From Agarophyton chilense (lineage: Eukaryota > Rhodophyta > Florideophyceae > Gracilariales > Gracilariaceae), in NCBI GenBank assembly GCA_030374765.1, contig JARGXX010000121.1, positions 124,001 through 188,000 on the forward strand: 64,000 bases of DNA, written 5' to 3'. The notes below the pieces were generated by a model that did no database searches, had not been told where the DNA came from, and saw nothing but the letters and a program-made list of their open reading frames with translations. Position 1 is the first letter of the stretch. Each line of letters starts with the position of its first letter. Positions 1 through 12,821 of the stretch are shown here, piece after piece. Made by a program: the position numbers and the translations under genes.

Positions 1-1375
1 AGTTCTTAAAATTAGGATTGTACCAATCGGTTGAGCTTCGTTTGTGAGTGTACTACTCGTACGCACAGTAGCTCTGGTTGGGTATAGGTAGAATGGGCAG
101 TTGCAGCCACCAGGAACGGCAAAAATGTGCGGAGGGGATGATTGGCTTGAAAATCTGTAGTTGAACTGTTCATAATAACCACTAATCTACGCAGACGACA
201 AAGGCGAAAAAGTAGGTGTGCTTACAATTTACTGCCAGGGGTAGTAGACGAACTCTGGTGCTTAGGAACCCCGAGGCTCAGTCCCTACTGTAAAGCCTAC
301 CCTATTATAACTGAAAAAATAAAACAATTAGTAAAGCTGCACCAGTCGCAATCTTATTAAAGCTACACTAGTGTTCATTCACCTATACTCGTGCTGCTAT
401 TACGTCATCCGTCCTGTAACGGGGCGTTCGTTCCTATTCCGTTGTTTAAGTGTCCAGCTTCGGCATCTCCGTTGGGGTTGATGGCAGCACGATGTGAGCG
501 AGTAGCCGACAGCAGCTTTGGCCACACTGCCATCCGTTCGGTACGAAAATCCCTCTCAACTGAATGGTCCCGGCACTATAATACCACTGTATATTGTCTC
601 GGTGACTGTAGGCAGACACCAAGTAAATTAGTCAGCAAAGAATTCTTGCCTCAAAAATTGTTCGCTTTAGCAAGTAATAACACTTATCAGTCGCTATTTT
701 GATCAGCCTACGACCTTTCTTTTATACTTGCTTCAAGAAAAGTTTTGTGAACAATGTCTTCGGTTCGCTTTACACACCGTTTGTGGGTTTTCATACCAGT
801 ATAGGGTACCGTTTTCCATTTTTCCTTTTCTATTTTTACTTTATTCTAACCTCACTCTTATGGTTTTTTCCACCTCTTTCTTGTTGGTTATTATTTTGTT
901 GCCCTATTGGCGCCTAACCACCCACACCTAGTCTTTGCCGTCACTACTACTGTGAATTGCTGAAACCACAGGAGGATACAATTTACACTTTTTATTGATT
1001 ATACCGCTTTGTAGTATTCTGCACTGTCGGAATACCGATGCAAGATATTTTTGGCTAAGTATGATGATACTCATAAATGAGTGCATTGGCTAGGATGAAG
1101 ATATGAAGTGGCACCCCGCAGATAGTCCGTGAGGTGGTATTATACACGTGGGATCTCGGTCTGCCACGGCGCATTCGATTTCACCCTTTGCAGGGAAATA
1201 CCGGATTGTCAACGGCGCATGTAGTGAGTAGCCACATGGCATTCAGGCCTACCCTTCGTAGGCGGACGCCCATTTAGGGCTAGGTATCTCGTACTGTAGA
1301 GGGGTTAATCAGCTAACCAAACTTATATATAGATATTTTTATGTGCGGGGCTCAGCCTTGTGCACCGTACTCAAG
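1..1375. other. left flank, no recognised gene
   Basis: I see no protein of recognisable family here. The short open stretches have no coding-like composition and no homologous partner elsewhere in the window. The stretch ends exactly where the TGTG start of the element A LTR begins. Confidence 0.4.
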
Positions 1376-1821
1376 TGTGAACGAGCGACAATAACGGTTA
1401 AGCTGTGTAAGCCGCCGGGCCCTGAAGGATCTTACAGACGCCACGTGAACTGGTCGTCCTCAGTTGGACTCAGGCCGATTGTTAATCTGTTTTAATTAGT
1501 GTAATAGATTAGCATTACAGAGCCAGGGAGATCCCAGCGCCTCGCCAGTACTATTTACTAGGCTCGAAGGAGGCTTCTTCCTTAGAGTAAGGAAGGCACC
1601 GTTCGGATACTAAATAACCCCCTTTGGTACCTAAGTTCCACCAATTGGTCTCCAAGCTATCGTTTCCGTAGCTCCAACCTGTAAGACTACGCAGTAAACA
1701 CCAGCCCATTGCACCAATTACTCTGAGAGTGCCGCCGTCAAGTATTCGAACCTTAGGATTCGCTCTACCACACTACCGCCGGTCGAGACCCGAACGCTGA
1801 CCCACCCGTTATTGCATTACA
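1376..1821 (+). repeat. 5' LTR of element A
   Basis: Begins TGTG and ends TTACA, matching the canonical TG...CA ends. It aligns along its length with 11232-11665 and, in reverse orientation, with 37309-37754 and 46252-46699. The match to the 3' LTR is clearly imperfect. Confidence 0.85.
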
Positions 1822-1824
1822 TTT

Positions 1825-1842
1825 TGGTCTCCTAACTTATAA
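1825..1842 (+). other. primer binding site of element A
   Basis: TGGTCTCC lies three bases downstream of the LTR end. The same motif, TGGTCTCCCGAC in its best form, sits next to the LTRs of elements C and D, and as TGGTCTTCCGAC next to B. Its complement ends GGGAGACCA, which fits a tRNA 3' end with G72, A73 and CCA, as in eukaryotic tRNA-Tyr. The tRNA identity is inference. Confidence 0.65.
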
Positions 1843-1856
1843 TCCTCTAGGAATAA

Positions 1857-4200
1857 TTGAACAAACCACTGGGACGGAGAATTATCCGGATTCTATCCTT
1901 TGGTTTCATTCCCCAAATGACCGGAAGTACAGAAGCCACCGCCATTATGGACGTAGGAAACACAACAAGCCCACCAGACCATTGGACTCCTACGGCAGGA
2001 CAAGTTGCCACTGCAACGCCGAAGATGTCTCCTGAACCTCAGGTTGATAGTGTTAGTGACCGCAGGAGCACGAGAAACCAGCTGCAAGGAGTACTGACTT
2101 CCATGGACGACCCTGAAAGGATTCGCCGAGATCCCACGGTAGCAGCGCGTTTACGAGAACGCCTCACCAGGGCCACCTCTAGGCCAAAACCACCACAAAG
2201 AGAACCTCGTAAGACAGAAGGAATTAGAGAGAATATTCCCGCCGGGCTTTCCGTCGTTCTCTGGCCCCGTCTCCGTGAGCTCTGCTCAGTCCACCTGGAT
2301 TCCATTGTGAACATGCGACTCACTACGGCGATCGCTGACCATACGAACTACCTCGTTACACGAATTTTCCCCAAGGTCATGGAGTCTGAGCTATTCTTAA
2401 ACGCCCTTATTCAGGCCGTTCAAGTAGCAGTCACCAGCCAGTCAGGCAATGCGGTCTCTAGGACCAATCCACAAGTCAACCATCCATCCGGCTTCCATAT
2501 GGCAACCCCCTGCCGAACCCCCAGGAGTTGGGGTATTATACACCCCTCGCCGGGAACACCATCAGGAAAATCCAGTTGAAGGACAGTCAAGGAGCAGAAG
2601 AGAAGCTCTGCGTCTAGATGAGAGACAGATTACCCTTCCCAAAGGACAATATGCTGTACAGCGATCTCAGGGCTCCATCGGATCTGATAGAGAGATCGAT
2701 CCTCAAGGTCCCTACTTCGCTGGAAGAAAAGAAAAACCCGTAGGAGAAAGAAGAACAGAAGAAGCAAAAGAAGAGACCATTCGGTCACGAGTGATTCCGA
2801 ATCGGCCTCCACCGCGACGACCGACTCGGAAGCAAATGAAGCTGCCGTTAGAAGCCTCAGACTACTGAAAAGAACCAACGAAATTTTCAGTGAGGTTCTA
2901 GACTACCGGAGTTACCGGCTGGCCGACAGGTCCGCGAAATGTTCTGGTTCGATGGCTCGCAGAGTCACCAAATGGGCCCAACGGATGCAACTAACCATTA
3001 CGGACAAGTTCTCGGGTTCCGATCTCATTGCTGTCATTAGGTTTCTCAGTTTGTTCCATACTGCCTGCGATCAGAACGGTGTCCACGAAGGCACCGCCCT
3101 GTTCCTTTTCCAATTCTTCCTTACAGGACCGGCGCGTGACTGAGTGCGTTCGAAGATATCTGGCACAACTGACCTCGTGGATGCTCAAGACCGTGAGCTC
3201 CTCAGGTCATAACCTCATGTTGTGCATTACCTCTAGGAAACTTACGCCACGGATGACGTTATAACGGATGCCCACCACGAAGTAATATTCTCTAGGCAGA
3301 GCTCCAACATGTCAGAATCGGCTTTTGCAGACCACCTATGGAAGAAAGCTTACCAATGTGGAAACTTATTCTCCGAATGAGGGCTTAAACGTCACTTCAT
3401 CACGGGATTGCTCCCTGCCATTCGGCCACATGTGCGCAATTACCACACGGAAAACCCGCAATACTCCTTTCGAATGATCGTTACCTACGCCGAGGGTTAT
3501 GGAAAACCGTACAAGACCTCCAGGGGCAACGCTGAAATAACCACAGGACACGCAACTCCATTGCATAAACCTAACCAAGCCCATTTGGTTAGCTCCACGG
3601 AGTCGGAAATGGATGCATCACTCCATTACGCCGATTTTGGAGATGTGCTCGAGGTCAATTTCAGTGCTCCTCCGTCCGGGCCCTCATCATATACCTCCCA
3701 GGGAACTACAGCGACCACTGGACCACCCACACCCAATTATTCTCCCTTTACGCCCCGCAAGGACGTTTTTGTTCGCTCCCAAAGGGCTTTCTTCCTCTGC
3801 CTGTCACTGACCCAACCTTGTGATTGTACGCAGTATCTGCCTGAAAACGCACGAAAAAACCTCCTATCCCTAAGGGAAGAGAAGTACCTGGTGCGGAGAT
3901 CCGAAGAAATGTATGACAGGGCACAGCAACGAACCACAGGGACCCCTGGAAGCTCACGCTATGCCACGCCTCCGGACACTCCGATCAAAGCACCACAGGT
4001 CCACGCCATTGTAGATCCTACGGACGATCCCGTGGAAGAACCCTATCCTCAGGAAGAAAAGGAAACCCCATCGGAAAACTCCTCGAGGGACGACTCGAGG
4101 CAAAATTCTCCCTCTTTGAGCCCCTTCCTCAACCAATTTGACGATCATGAGCCAAAGAGCTCCTCACCTCCCAATACATACCACCCAAAAAGGACTACTA
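1857..4200 (+). pseudogene. element A gag (frameshifted)
   Basis: Capsid-type structural protein of the chromovirus. The reading frame jumps at least twice (around 2460-2580 and 2870-2950). The segment around 2890-3140 matches the gag of elements B and C (a DYR-YRL motif, then KW, then an LF-F-L-G stretch). A basic, Ser-rich linker lies at 2650-2860. A degenerate CCHC-like knuckle region lies around 3790-3900. The C-terminal portion 3408-4200 is an open, acidic, Pro/Ser-rich tail. I place the gag start near 1857 only because the frame opens there; the real start codon is unclear. This copy is broken. Confidence 0.7.
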
Positions 4201-4239
4201 AGGATGAAACACGATTGGAACACAGTAATCACCACGTCT

Positions 4240-7200
4240 GTATGCTCAGGAAAGAGAAATATAAGGATCGAGTAACCGTAGGACTTCGTTCCAACAACTT
4301 TAGAGTGACCACAGCTGTATTGGACACAAGCGTTGGTCCCAACTTGGTCCATGCTAAGCTGCTCCTACTGGAATGGCAAGACTTCGTTCAGGCAAGGAAG
4401 ACCCCAAGGATTACCGATGCATGACGTAGACGAATAGACATTAAAGAAAAAGTACCACTTTATATCCAGGTAGGACAATTATAAAGTCTGCAGGTGGTTC
4501 ATTGTATGTCCTAACTTAGGCTCTGAGGCAATCCTAGGGACCTCCTTTATCGATCGATACGTTAAGGCCATTTATCCAGGTCTTAGGAAAGTCGCGTTTT
4601 ACCGCGCACCTTCCATCTCCATAACTGGTTCAACCCCAGGGCCAGAAGCTAATTGCAAACGGGCGGTAGTCTTCGAAAACAAGAAGTCCAATAAGTTTCG
4701 CCTGTCCAAGGCCATAACGACACACCGGATGACCAAAATCGCTGTATAGGTCCATTCCCATCCCTCAGGTCTCGTAACGATTCAGAACCACCCGAAAATG
4801 GTTCTGAAGCACCTTACCTTGATGGACAATGGAGTAATGGACATCCACCCTAACAGATCATTCTCGGTCATAATCAGCAACTTTCGAGATAAACCCGTGC
4901 GGTTACCTAAGGATACAGTGATTGGTATCACCCTGCCCGCGCCCGTAGCCATTATGGAGGCCCAAATAAATAATCTTGCGACGCCAAATGCCGACGAGGA
5001 CGTCAACTCTTGGGAAGGGACGGTCGCCATCGGCAAAGAATTCGAATCATAGAGACCCCAGGTACTTGATCTCCTCAGGGAATACCAGGCCATGTGGTAA
5101 GGTAGATTGGGCACAATCAGAGCCACTACACACCGCATTGACCTTCAAAATGGTGCTAGATTACAGTTCCAGTACCAATACCGTACCGGCCATAAAGGTA
5201 GTGAGATTTTCACCGACTAGATGGAAGAGATGCGCAAAGCTCAAGTCACTGAGCCGGCGTTTCGAAACCAATCAGGATGGGCAAGTTCTCTTGTCCTTGT
5301 GGCAAAGAAAGATGGCTCCGTCAGGTTCTTTGTCGACTACAAGAAGCTGAACGCAGTAACCAAGAGAGACTCATACCCGATACCCCTAATGGAAGACTGT
5401 CTGGATTCCTTAGGGGAGGCTGTCGTATTTACCAAACTGGACGCTAAGTCGGGATATTGGCAAATCCCTTTGGCCGGAGACGCGAGAGCGCTGACAACCT
5501 TTACCACCCATGAAGGTCTGTTCAGATGTACTCGCATGCCCTTTGGTTTGAATAATGCACCAGCCGCCTTCCAACGGGTAATGGACATTATACTGTCTAT
5601 ATTCAAATGTAAGTTCGCCCTGGTCTATTTGGATAACGTTATAATCTTCTCACGGACCGTAAAGGAACACTTTCGTCACGTGAAGAAGGTGCTGACAATC
5701 CTACAGGACGCTGGAGTAACACTGAAGCTCCGCAAAATGCGCTTTCTTCCAGGGCTCCGTGAACTATCTCGGTCACGACGTCCTCCCAGGAAAGCTAAAG
5801 ATGGCCACACTGACCACAAATGCGATTCGCCAGGCTACGCCTCCTAGGACCCACACGGAACTACGATTCTTCGTGGGCTTGTGCAAAGTTTACCGACACT
5901 TCGTCCAAGGGTTTGCCGAGATCTCGGCCCCTATAAACGCGATTCTGACGAAAGAAATTCCTTCTGAGTTCTAAGCCCTTACCGACGACCAGTACGAGGC
6001 ATTTCAGATCCTTAAAGACAAATTGCTGAACCCACACCTATTGGATTTACCAAAGCCCAATAGGTCTTCCGTACTGGACACAGCTGCCTCTGATGTCCAA
6101 GTGGGTTAAGCACTGCTACAGGAATAGGAGTCAGCAAAGGACTATCGACCTATTGGCTACTGGAGCAGAACCCTCACCAGCGTGGCGCGAAACTACAGTA
6201 CGACCGAAAAGGAAGGTATACCCATCGTATGGTCCGTATTGACACTCCGTCCGTACCTCAAGGGAACCAGATTTACCATTAGGACAGACCATGACTCACT
6301 CCGCTGTTTACTCAATATGAACGATGCATCGAGTCGCCTCGCTAGGTGGCGCCTCAGGATGTCAGAATATGACTAGGAGATAACCTGTAGGCCAGGAATC
6401 AAGCACCAGGAAGCAGATGCACTGTCGCGAATCATCACCGACGGAACTTATGACACCCCATTGGACGACCTAGTTCCCACCCCCTCTAAAGATGATGGAC
6501 CTCAGGACTACACGGAAGCAGATGACCTTATGGGTAAGGTGCAACCAGAGAATCTTGAGGTAAAAAAGAACGAAGTATACCTATTGGACTGGGAGACAGT
6601 ACCTCCCAATTCGGCACCACCTCAGGTTAATGCGATACCCCCGGAGGAAAAAGAACTCCTCCCTATAAATATTGAGGAACTTCTACAGGCACAGGTCGAG
6701 GGCGAGTACTGCAAGGAAACAGCCCAATTGGTGGGAACCCCAGGATGCCTATTCGACTATGACCGATTTGGACTACTATGTCGCCGCTTACTGCTGGATG
6801 GCAAACTCCAAAGGGTAATACCAACTTCGCTAAGGGCGCGATTCCTATATCTCGCCTATTTCCCCCGCTTGGCTGGCCATCCTGGAGGCCGACGAATGTA
6901 CCAGATCCTAATGAAGTTCTTCTACTGGCCACTAATGGCGCAGGACCTATGGCAAACCGCACGGAACTATGCAACGTGCGCCAATATCCGAGGTTTTCGC
7001 GCCAAACATCAGGCCAGATTGAAGCTCTTCCTCGCCACAGATCCAATGGAATTTGACGCAATGGATATACTTGGGCCTTTGCCTAGTTCAGCCCATGGGA
7101 AACGATTTGTTTTGGTTATAACCGATTGGTTTACCAAACTTTCTCAAGCCCTACCCCTAGGAAAGACAACGGCCACGGATGTAGCCACGGCCTTCTTGTC

Positions 7201-7885
7201 CCACTGGATATATCCATATGGCATGCCACTCTACCTCCTAATGGATAGTGGCAGCCAGTTGGTATCCAAATTCTTCTCGCATGTCTGTTTTACCTTAGGT
7301 ATCAAACATGTAACCACCACGGCGTACCATCCGCAAACCAATGGCCAAGCCGAACGATTCAACTGCAGCCTTTTGGACCGATCGGCGCACTAAGTTTCGG
7401 AGCACCAATTGGCCTGGGACGAATACGTTGAGCCACTGGTTTATGCCTACAACACGCAGGTACACGCTTCCACAGGGGCAACGCCTTTCGACTTAACGCT
7501 AACGAGAGCGCCGCCGCCGATAGCTGTTTACCTTCAGGAGTCTATCATACCCCAGGACGTAACCGAAGGGATGACTCCTACCCAGGCGAAGCGCTACTCG
7601 CGCCGACGCCTTGACCGCATTCTCCAATCGGCCAGAACTGTACTAACCAAAACCCAAGGCGCTACAAGTCCAACTTCAACAAAGCCGTTGGGAATACACA
7701 GACCTTTGGGAAAGGAGATCTGGTTTACCTGGACCGGCCACCAAAGAACAGTGAGAAACTCGAGGACATTGAGCGAAAGCTCTTACCTCGCTCTACGGGA
7801 CCATACAAAGTCCTTAAGGCTAATGGTTACACCATCAATTTACTCATTGACGGCCTACAAGATACCCTGTCTATTGACCGCGTGA
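4240..7885 (+). pseudogene. element A pol: protease, RT, RNase H, integrase
   Basis: Protease: an LDTS active-site variant near 4320, where LDTG is expected. RT: about 5221-5750 with TKLDAKSGY, MPFGL and an active-site box reading YLDN where element B has YLDD, so a catalytic Asp appears lost. RNase H: about 5990-6450, ending with an ADALSR motif. Integrase: about 6680-7600, with HPGG and a zinc site whose last Cys is missing (CANI), then Asp, Asp and the NGQAERFN Glu motif. From 5759 to about 7650 the frame is unbroken except for TAA (three) and TAG (two) codons, with no TGA. A one-base shift near 5745 and another after 7650 break it. Decayed or dependent on codon reassignment. Confidence 0.85.
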
Positions 7886-8550
7886 CACGAGCTCCCAGTT
7901 CCTCCGGACCACCAACGTCCCAGCCCCCTGGCCCAACGAAAGCACCACAACCTCAGGTCGACACTCGAGTCTCCCCACCCCCTAAGGTAGTTTCCAAGGA
8001 CTCGAATAGCCCCACGGACACGATGGTCAATGCAAACTACTATGATCCATCGCTCCCAACCGACTCCGATGGATTCGCCTCTCTGGACGACACTCTCCTT
8101 ACGGAGGATGAACACCAACCGGAATATGTTATTGAGCGCATCATCTCCGCTGGTATGGGACAAGATGGAACTGTGCGCTATCGCGTCCGTTGGTTCGGCT
8201 ACATAACTGAGGAACATATTTGGCAAGAGCCTCAAACCATTCCGGCTAATTTTATCGCCCGCTATTGGCGCAGAATCAGTCACTTGGAGCGCGGCCTTCA
8301 GGAGGGGGCAACCATTAGTCTGAATACTCCAACCATTGGCCCGAATAATCCCAAAACGCCTCCCAAAACGCCTCCCGACACGACGGTTCGCCGGAGCACG
8401 ACGGTTCGTCGTAACTCTCGCATCAGGGAACAAAGTCAGTCCTTCGGAGACACCTCAGGAAGACCCGGGACGCTTTCGAGATGGGACGCCGTCCCGGGGT
8501 ACGCACATTTGAGATACAAGAAAGAACTTGGGAAAGCACAAGCACTACTT
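7882..8550 (+). pseudogene. element A integrase C-terminus and chromodomain
   Basis: A Pro-rich linker is followed at about 8125-8290 by a chromodomain. It shows YVIERI, a short insert, then YRVRWFGY, then EEHIWQEPQTI, matching the aromatic-cage and W-E-P pattern of chromodomains that steer chromovirus integrases to heterochromatin. It lies in a different frame from the integrase core, so it is not joined to it in this copy. The second tandem copy is at 24330-24998. The end is set near 8550 because the opposite strand there is already the accessory antisense ORF. Confidence 0.8.
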
Positions 8551-8553
8551 TAT

Positions 8554-10605
8554 TTAACTTACTCGAGTAACGAACAGTGGCCTAACAGCCCTCGGGATGA
8601 CCTCAAGGTTCTCGGAAGCGCTTCGAACACTAACAGGACTCACTGGGGGTGGCGCAGGAGAACCTCTGTCGTTCTCATTGGCACCTGCACGAGCGAAACC
8701 GGAATTAGGGTCACCCAAGGAGCCAACGCGACCCCCTGAACTGGCCCCAGCAGGCTGGGCTCGCTTCTTCGGCGGGGATTCTCCTGAAGAACTATTGTAA
8801 CCATCAGTAACCTCCTGATTATTCCAATTGAGACTATACTGGGCATCCGAGTCGGCAGTAACTCTCTGGGGCATTAACTGCGCATTCAGCAGTAGTATTG
8901 ACCATGGCGTTCTTCAGGTCCTGGCCCTGTCGGACAACCGCGGCATAGCGAGCCGAGCGACGCGCCCAGGAGCATGCTGCCCTCAGGACTGTCGCAATGT
9001 CCATCGAGGTCGTGATATCAACGGTACGGCAGACATGACGGAGATCTGCGGCGGCATTCGTGACCGAAGCAGGAAAGTGACCAACGGAAAGGACGGAGCG
9101 ATATCGACGCCCCCGGTGGACTTCTGAGCAAGTGCCTCGCCTACAGGACTTTCAGTTTCGACAGTAACCTCACCAGGAGGAATAGTCATTTGGGCGATGG
9201 GCGGCTCATACGAGAGCTCATCCTGAGGAGCAGCACCCAAAGGAGGTGAAGGAGGAGAATCCGTCGGCAATACCATGGCGGACTCAATCGGAGGAATAAC
9301 ACCGTCCGCGGGTAGGAAGAAGTAATCTCCACGGAAGGATTCTCCGTCGGACATACCAGCAGGAACCAACGGCCTGGCTTCCACATCAGGCTCGAAGCAC
9401 AGAGGATCGAAAGCAATGCTCTTCGAATAATAGTCGGGCACGTGACGCCAGGGAATTCCCGATGGTTGATTCCTCAAAGGCTTGGCAGGATAGGGAGGAG
9501 CGTCGTCCCGACCCTGAGGATGCAGCGGAATCGGGATGAATGAGTTGGTATCCCAGTTATACCAAAGGAACCCGGGAGTCTTGCCCCAGTCCACCTCTAA
9601 AACAAAATCCAAAAGGGCCTTGGTCTCCTCGACGTCGAACTGGGTCCCATGGACGATGTTTTTCATGCCCAGGTTCCCTAGAAAACGGATCAAGATGTCT
9701 CGGAGCGGGATTAGCTGACCTCGAGGACCGGGTATGTTCTCATCTTACTATACCCTCCAATCCTCCGAACGGGGATTACCATGGATTCCGTATTTCGCGG
9801 TATCCAGAAAGACCATAAGGAACATCACGCCGAACTTGACAAAGAGCACCTGCCAGGACATCCAGGACCTTCGGTCATGATTAGCGCCCATGAGTTGGGA
9901 AGAGTAGTAGGCCACCATGGACGGTGTGGGAACCGGAAGGAGCGGCGAGACACGCCAATACACGGCCCATTGATTCTCATCCTCCTGGGGTAGGGAAAGG
10001 TACAACGGAATGCGTTTGTCAGCGCTCATGCCGTGGAACTCTACTTGGTGCCAACAAAAGAAGAACCCCAAGGATTGACGCAGAAGAACATCGGGCTCGT
10101 GCATCTCGTTCCAATAGACCCGGTTGTGCATCCAGAATAAGTGGTCGTACGGTGGCCGGAAGCACATAAGCGCCAAGAGGTTGTGACGAGCCGGAGAAAA
10201 GCGCACATGAGGTGAAATGAAGTCGGTGTACAGGTCTGAAAGGAGTTTGTTCAACCTGAACTGGTAGTCGGCTTCTTCCTCGCAGCGGACATACGGCATG
10301 TCCGCTTGGACTAGTGTGCGACATCGCATCGCCGAACGCGGATCCACAGGACAATGCAACCATCGGTTATACCACGAGACGCTGCGCGGGTTCTTGCTGC
10401 CCCTCCGGAAGTCGGGTATTTGGGCAAACATTTGGGCGTTAAGATACATATGGCAAAACCTTTGGTATTCTTCCTCTGAGGAAGGAAGAACGCCATGACG
10501 CACTGCCCGCTGATTTCGTCCGATGGTAAGGTCATAGCGGTCCTCGTGGCGCTCTTAAGCTACTTTGTATCCAGAAGAGCTCCCCGCTTGGTTGTTTGAA
10601 GCCAT
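8554..10605 (-). CDS. antisense accessory ORF of element A (unknown function)
   Basis: A protein of roughly 680 residues encoded on the strand opposite to gag-pol, between the chromodomain and the 3' LTR. The start is the ATG at 10605-10603 (MASNNQAGSS). Element B has the same ORF at 38288-40256 with a matching start (MTSNNEAGSS) and clear residue-level conservation throughout, including the box QADMPYV-CEEEADYQFRLN and a Trp-rich middle. The C-terminal part is Pro-rich, then basic. I recognise no family. Breaks: TAA near 10550, TAG plus TAA near 9747, and in this copy a 2-bp loss near 8898 that the second tandem copy does not have. Conservation between diverged elements suggests it encodes protein. 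Confidence 0.6.
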
Positions 10606-11231
10606 GGTGCCGCTGCCCACAGGTTGGTCCGCCGGGAAGTGGATAAAAAACCCGACGAAATTGACATAGTCCGGAGGGAGAATTGCATATCTGACGGGCT
10701 TATAAGGCGATCGCGAAATCGCGCGCCACCAATGGAGGAATACCGCGACGGGAAGAAGGAAAGATGAAACTGAATCGGGCAGGATTACTGCCGTGACCTT
10801 GAATGGACGTAGCGCCCACCGTGGTTCACTGCGGACAACGCGCGTAGGGTTGCCAAACGAATGGCGAAGGATAAAAAATGTGGCAAGGAACCCCCCCGGT
10901 GCGCGTACAGTACCTTAGGTGTACTAATTGCCAAGCTGGCACGAAGGGTCAGATCTTACACACTGGTATCCAGAGGATGGTGGCGATTCGACGCCCCGTC
11001 GGGCCAACTGGTAACGAGAACAACTAACCCCCGGGATGGTCATAAGACGCTGACATGTCGGGCACGGCATCGCTAGTGTCCAGGCCATTAGCACGCTCAG
11101 AGGCATGACGTTTCGACCCCGAAGGCAAGATCGAAGGTTCACCCATACGTCCATCTAGAGCCAGAACCCCTGGGTGAAGCTTGAGGCCATCTGGAATTCG
11201 CCGTGAAGGCCGAATCCTAAGGATGGAAATA

Positions 11232-11665
11232 TGTGGAGGAGCGATGATAACGGTTGAGCCCTGTAAGATGCTGGGCTCCGAAGGATCTTGCAGATGACAC
11301 ATAGACGGGTCGACCTCAAGTGGACTCATGTAGATTGTTAATTTATTTTAATTAGTGTAGTAGATTAGCATTACAGTACCAGGAAGATCTCAGCGCCTCA
11401 CCAGTACTATTTACTTGGCTCGAGTGACGCTTCTCCCTTAGAGTACGATAGGCACCGAAAGGATACTAAATAACCCCCTTCCACCCTTTGGTATTCAAGC
11501 CATCGTTTCCGTAGCTCCAAACTGTGAGACTACGCAGTAAACGCCAGGCCATTGCACCTAGTACTCTGGGAGTGCTGCAGTCAAGGATTCGAACCTTAGG
11601 ACCCGCTCTACCTCGATATCACCGGTCGAGACCCGTACGCTGACTTAATTCGTCATTGAATTACA
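11232..11665 (+). repeat. 3' LTR of element A
   Basis: Starts TGTG and ends TTACA. It contains on its minus strand a perfect B-box-like GGTTCGAATCC. The Myb/SANT-like ORF starts eight bases after its end. Confidence 0.85.
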
Positions 11666-11673
11666 ATTAAAAA

Positions 11674-12747
11674 ATGGCTCAAAGACAAGTATCGCTTAAC
11701 CAATTGAAACAATTGATATCACCTGAATCCAAACAAATCAATGAACTCAACTTCTTGTACCGTCTACTATCTACGACGGTTAAAATTAGCCGAGCTACAG
11801 ACAAATCGGAAACAACACATTGGGTTCGTGGTGATCTATCCGACACAGAAAAGGGTGAAGTTGTTGTAAATAAGCCTTATCCAACTGAAGGTGAACCCAC
11901 AATGAGTGTCTCAGCGGACGCTCATCGCCCAGACTTTGAAGCGCTTGAGTACTGTAGAATGCTGCATGTTTTGGCTGATACGAGCACGAACAGTACCAGA
12001 CAAAATTTAATGGAATGCCTAGATCGAGAGCAGCCTGATCAGGAAACTATTGATCCGTGAACGGAGAACTTTGCACCACTTTTTAATGATGCCAATTTCA
12101 AGCCAAAACTTAACACCGTTTTAGCCAGTGGGGTTACGCTTAGCGACATTTCTATGATCAACCCCACACTCCGGCCACACTTAAGAGACGGTGGTGTGTT
12201 GAAAAGGAAATGGGCTGGCTTGAAAAGCTTGTATGGAACTTGCTTATCGCGTCATGAGTCGTCAGGGAAAGGATATCTGGACACTTCTGCGACTTATGCG
12301 GACGGTAAGTTTTATACTATGTACGCTTTTTGTTTCCTTAAGTTACATCCGATGTTACAACCGCTTGCGACACGTGCGCTAAAATCGGATGCACAAAGAG
12401 CAGAAGGGGTTGGTAGTGGCGTTGGTTGTCATGGTTTTCGGGGATGTAAATACCGAACGTCTGTTAAGAAGAGAAAGAATAGTCATAATGAAATCACGTT
12501 GCTTGGTATAGAAAGTCTTGTTTATGCACTACAGGCTCCTGACAGTTACATTTATACAGAGTTGCAGAAAGCAGAGAGAGACAAAATAAACTTCGAATGT
12601 CGCGAAGCCGAAGCGCATTCCGCCTGCTCTACTCTGAATGCTATTTCTAAAACAAATATGATGCTGCAGCAGGCGTCGAGTGATGAGGAGAAAGCGGATT
12701 TTCAAAGAATGCTGAAGAACCTCATGAACAATCTTGATTTAGGTTAA
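11674..12747 (+). CDS. Myb/SANT-like protein ORF with internal TGA
   Basis: One reading frame from ATG 11674 (MAQRQVSLNQ) to TAA 12747, interrupted only by TGA at 12058-12060. The part after the TGA contains LKRKWAGLKSLYGT, resembling the third helix of Myb/SANT-like DNA-binding domains found in host factors and in Harbinger-type transposon proteins. The C-terminus is helical and charged. Both tandem copies share the TGA. Either the gene was already broken before the duplication or the TGA is read through or read as Trp. A DDE transposase remnant at 15154-15330 on the other strand would fit an old Harbinger element, but they are not demonstrably one element. Function is inferred from weak similarity. 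Confidence 0.5.
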
Positions 12748-12821
12748 TTTGTTTGTGTATGCTTCTTTGCTGTGCTACGCAATACGATCAAAAGAAGAAA
12801 CAATTTGGGTTTTAAAAGGCT

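Larger units (their letters stand above)
1376..11665 (+). mobile_element. Ty3/gypsy chromovirus element A, copy 1 (decayed)
   Basis: A complete-length LTR retrotransposon: 5' LTR, primer binding site, gag, protease, RT, RNase H, integrase, chromodomain, an opposite-strand accessory ORF, 3' LTR. Order PR-RT-RH-IN plus a C-terminal chromodomain defines a Ty3/gypsy chromovirus. The coding region carries frameshifts (for example near 5745 and between about 7660 and 7880) and many in-frame TAA/TAG codons, so this copy is unlikely to be autonomous. The two LTRs differ at many positions, which suggests great age or a hybrid of two insertions. No matching target-site duplication is seen (TCAAG on the left, ATTAA on the right). 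From 3606 onward the element is included in the tandem duplication. Confidence 0.88.

Noticed and set aside
391-931. Short open frames in the left flank
   Set aside because: They start at non-ATG codons, overlap in several frames and show no family resemblance.
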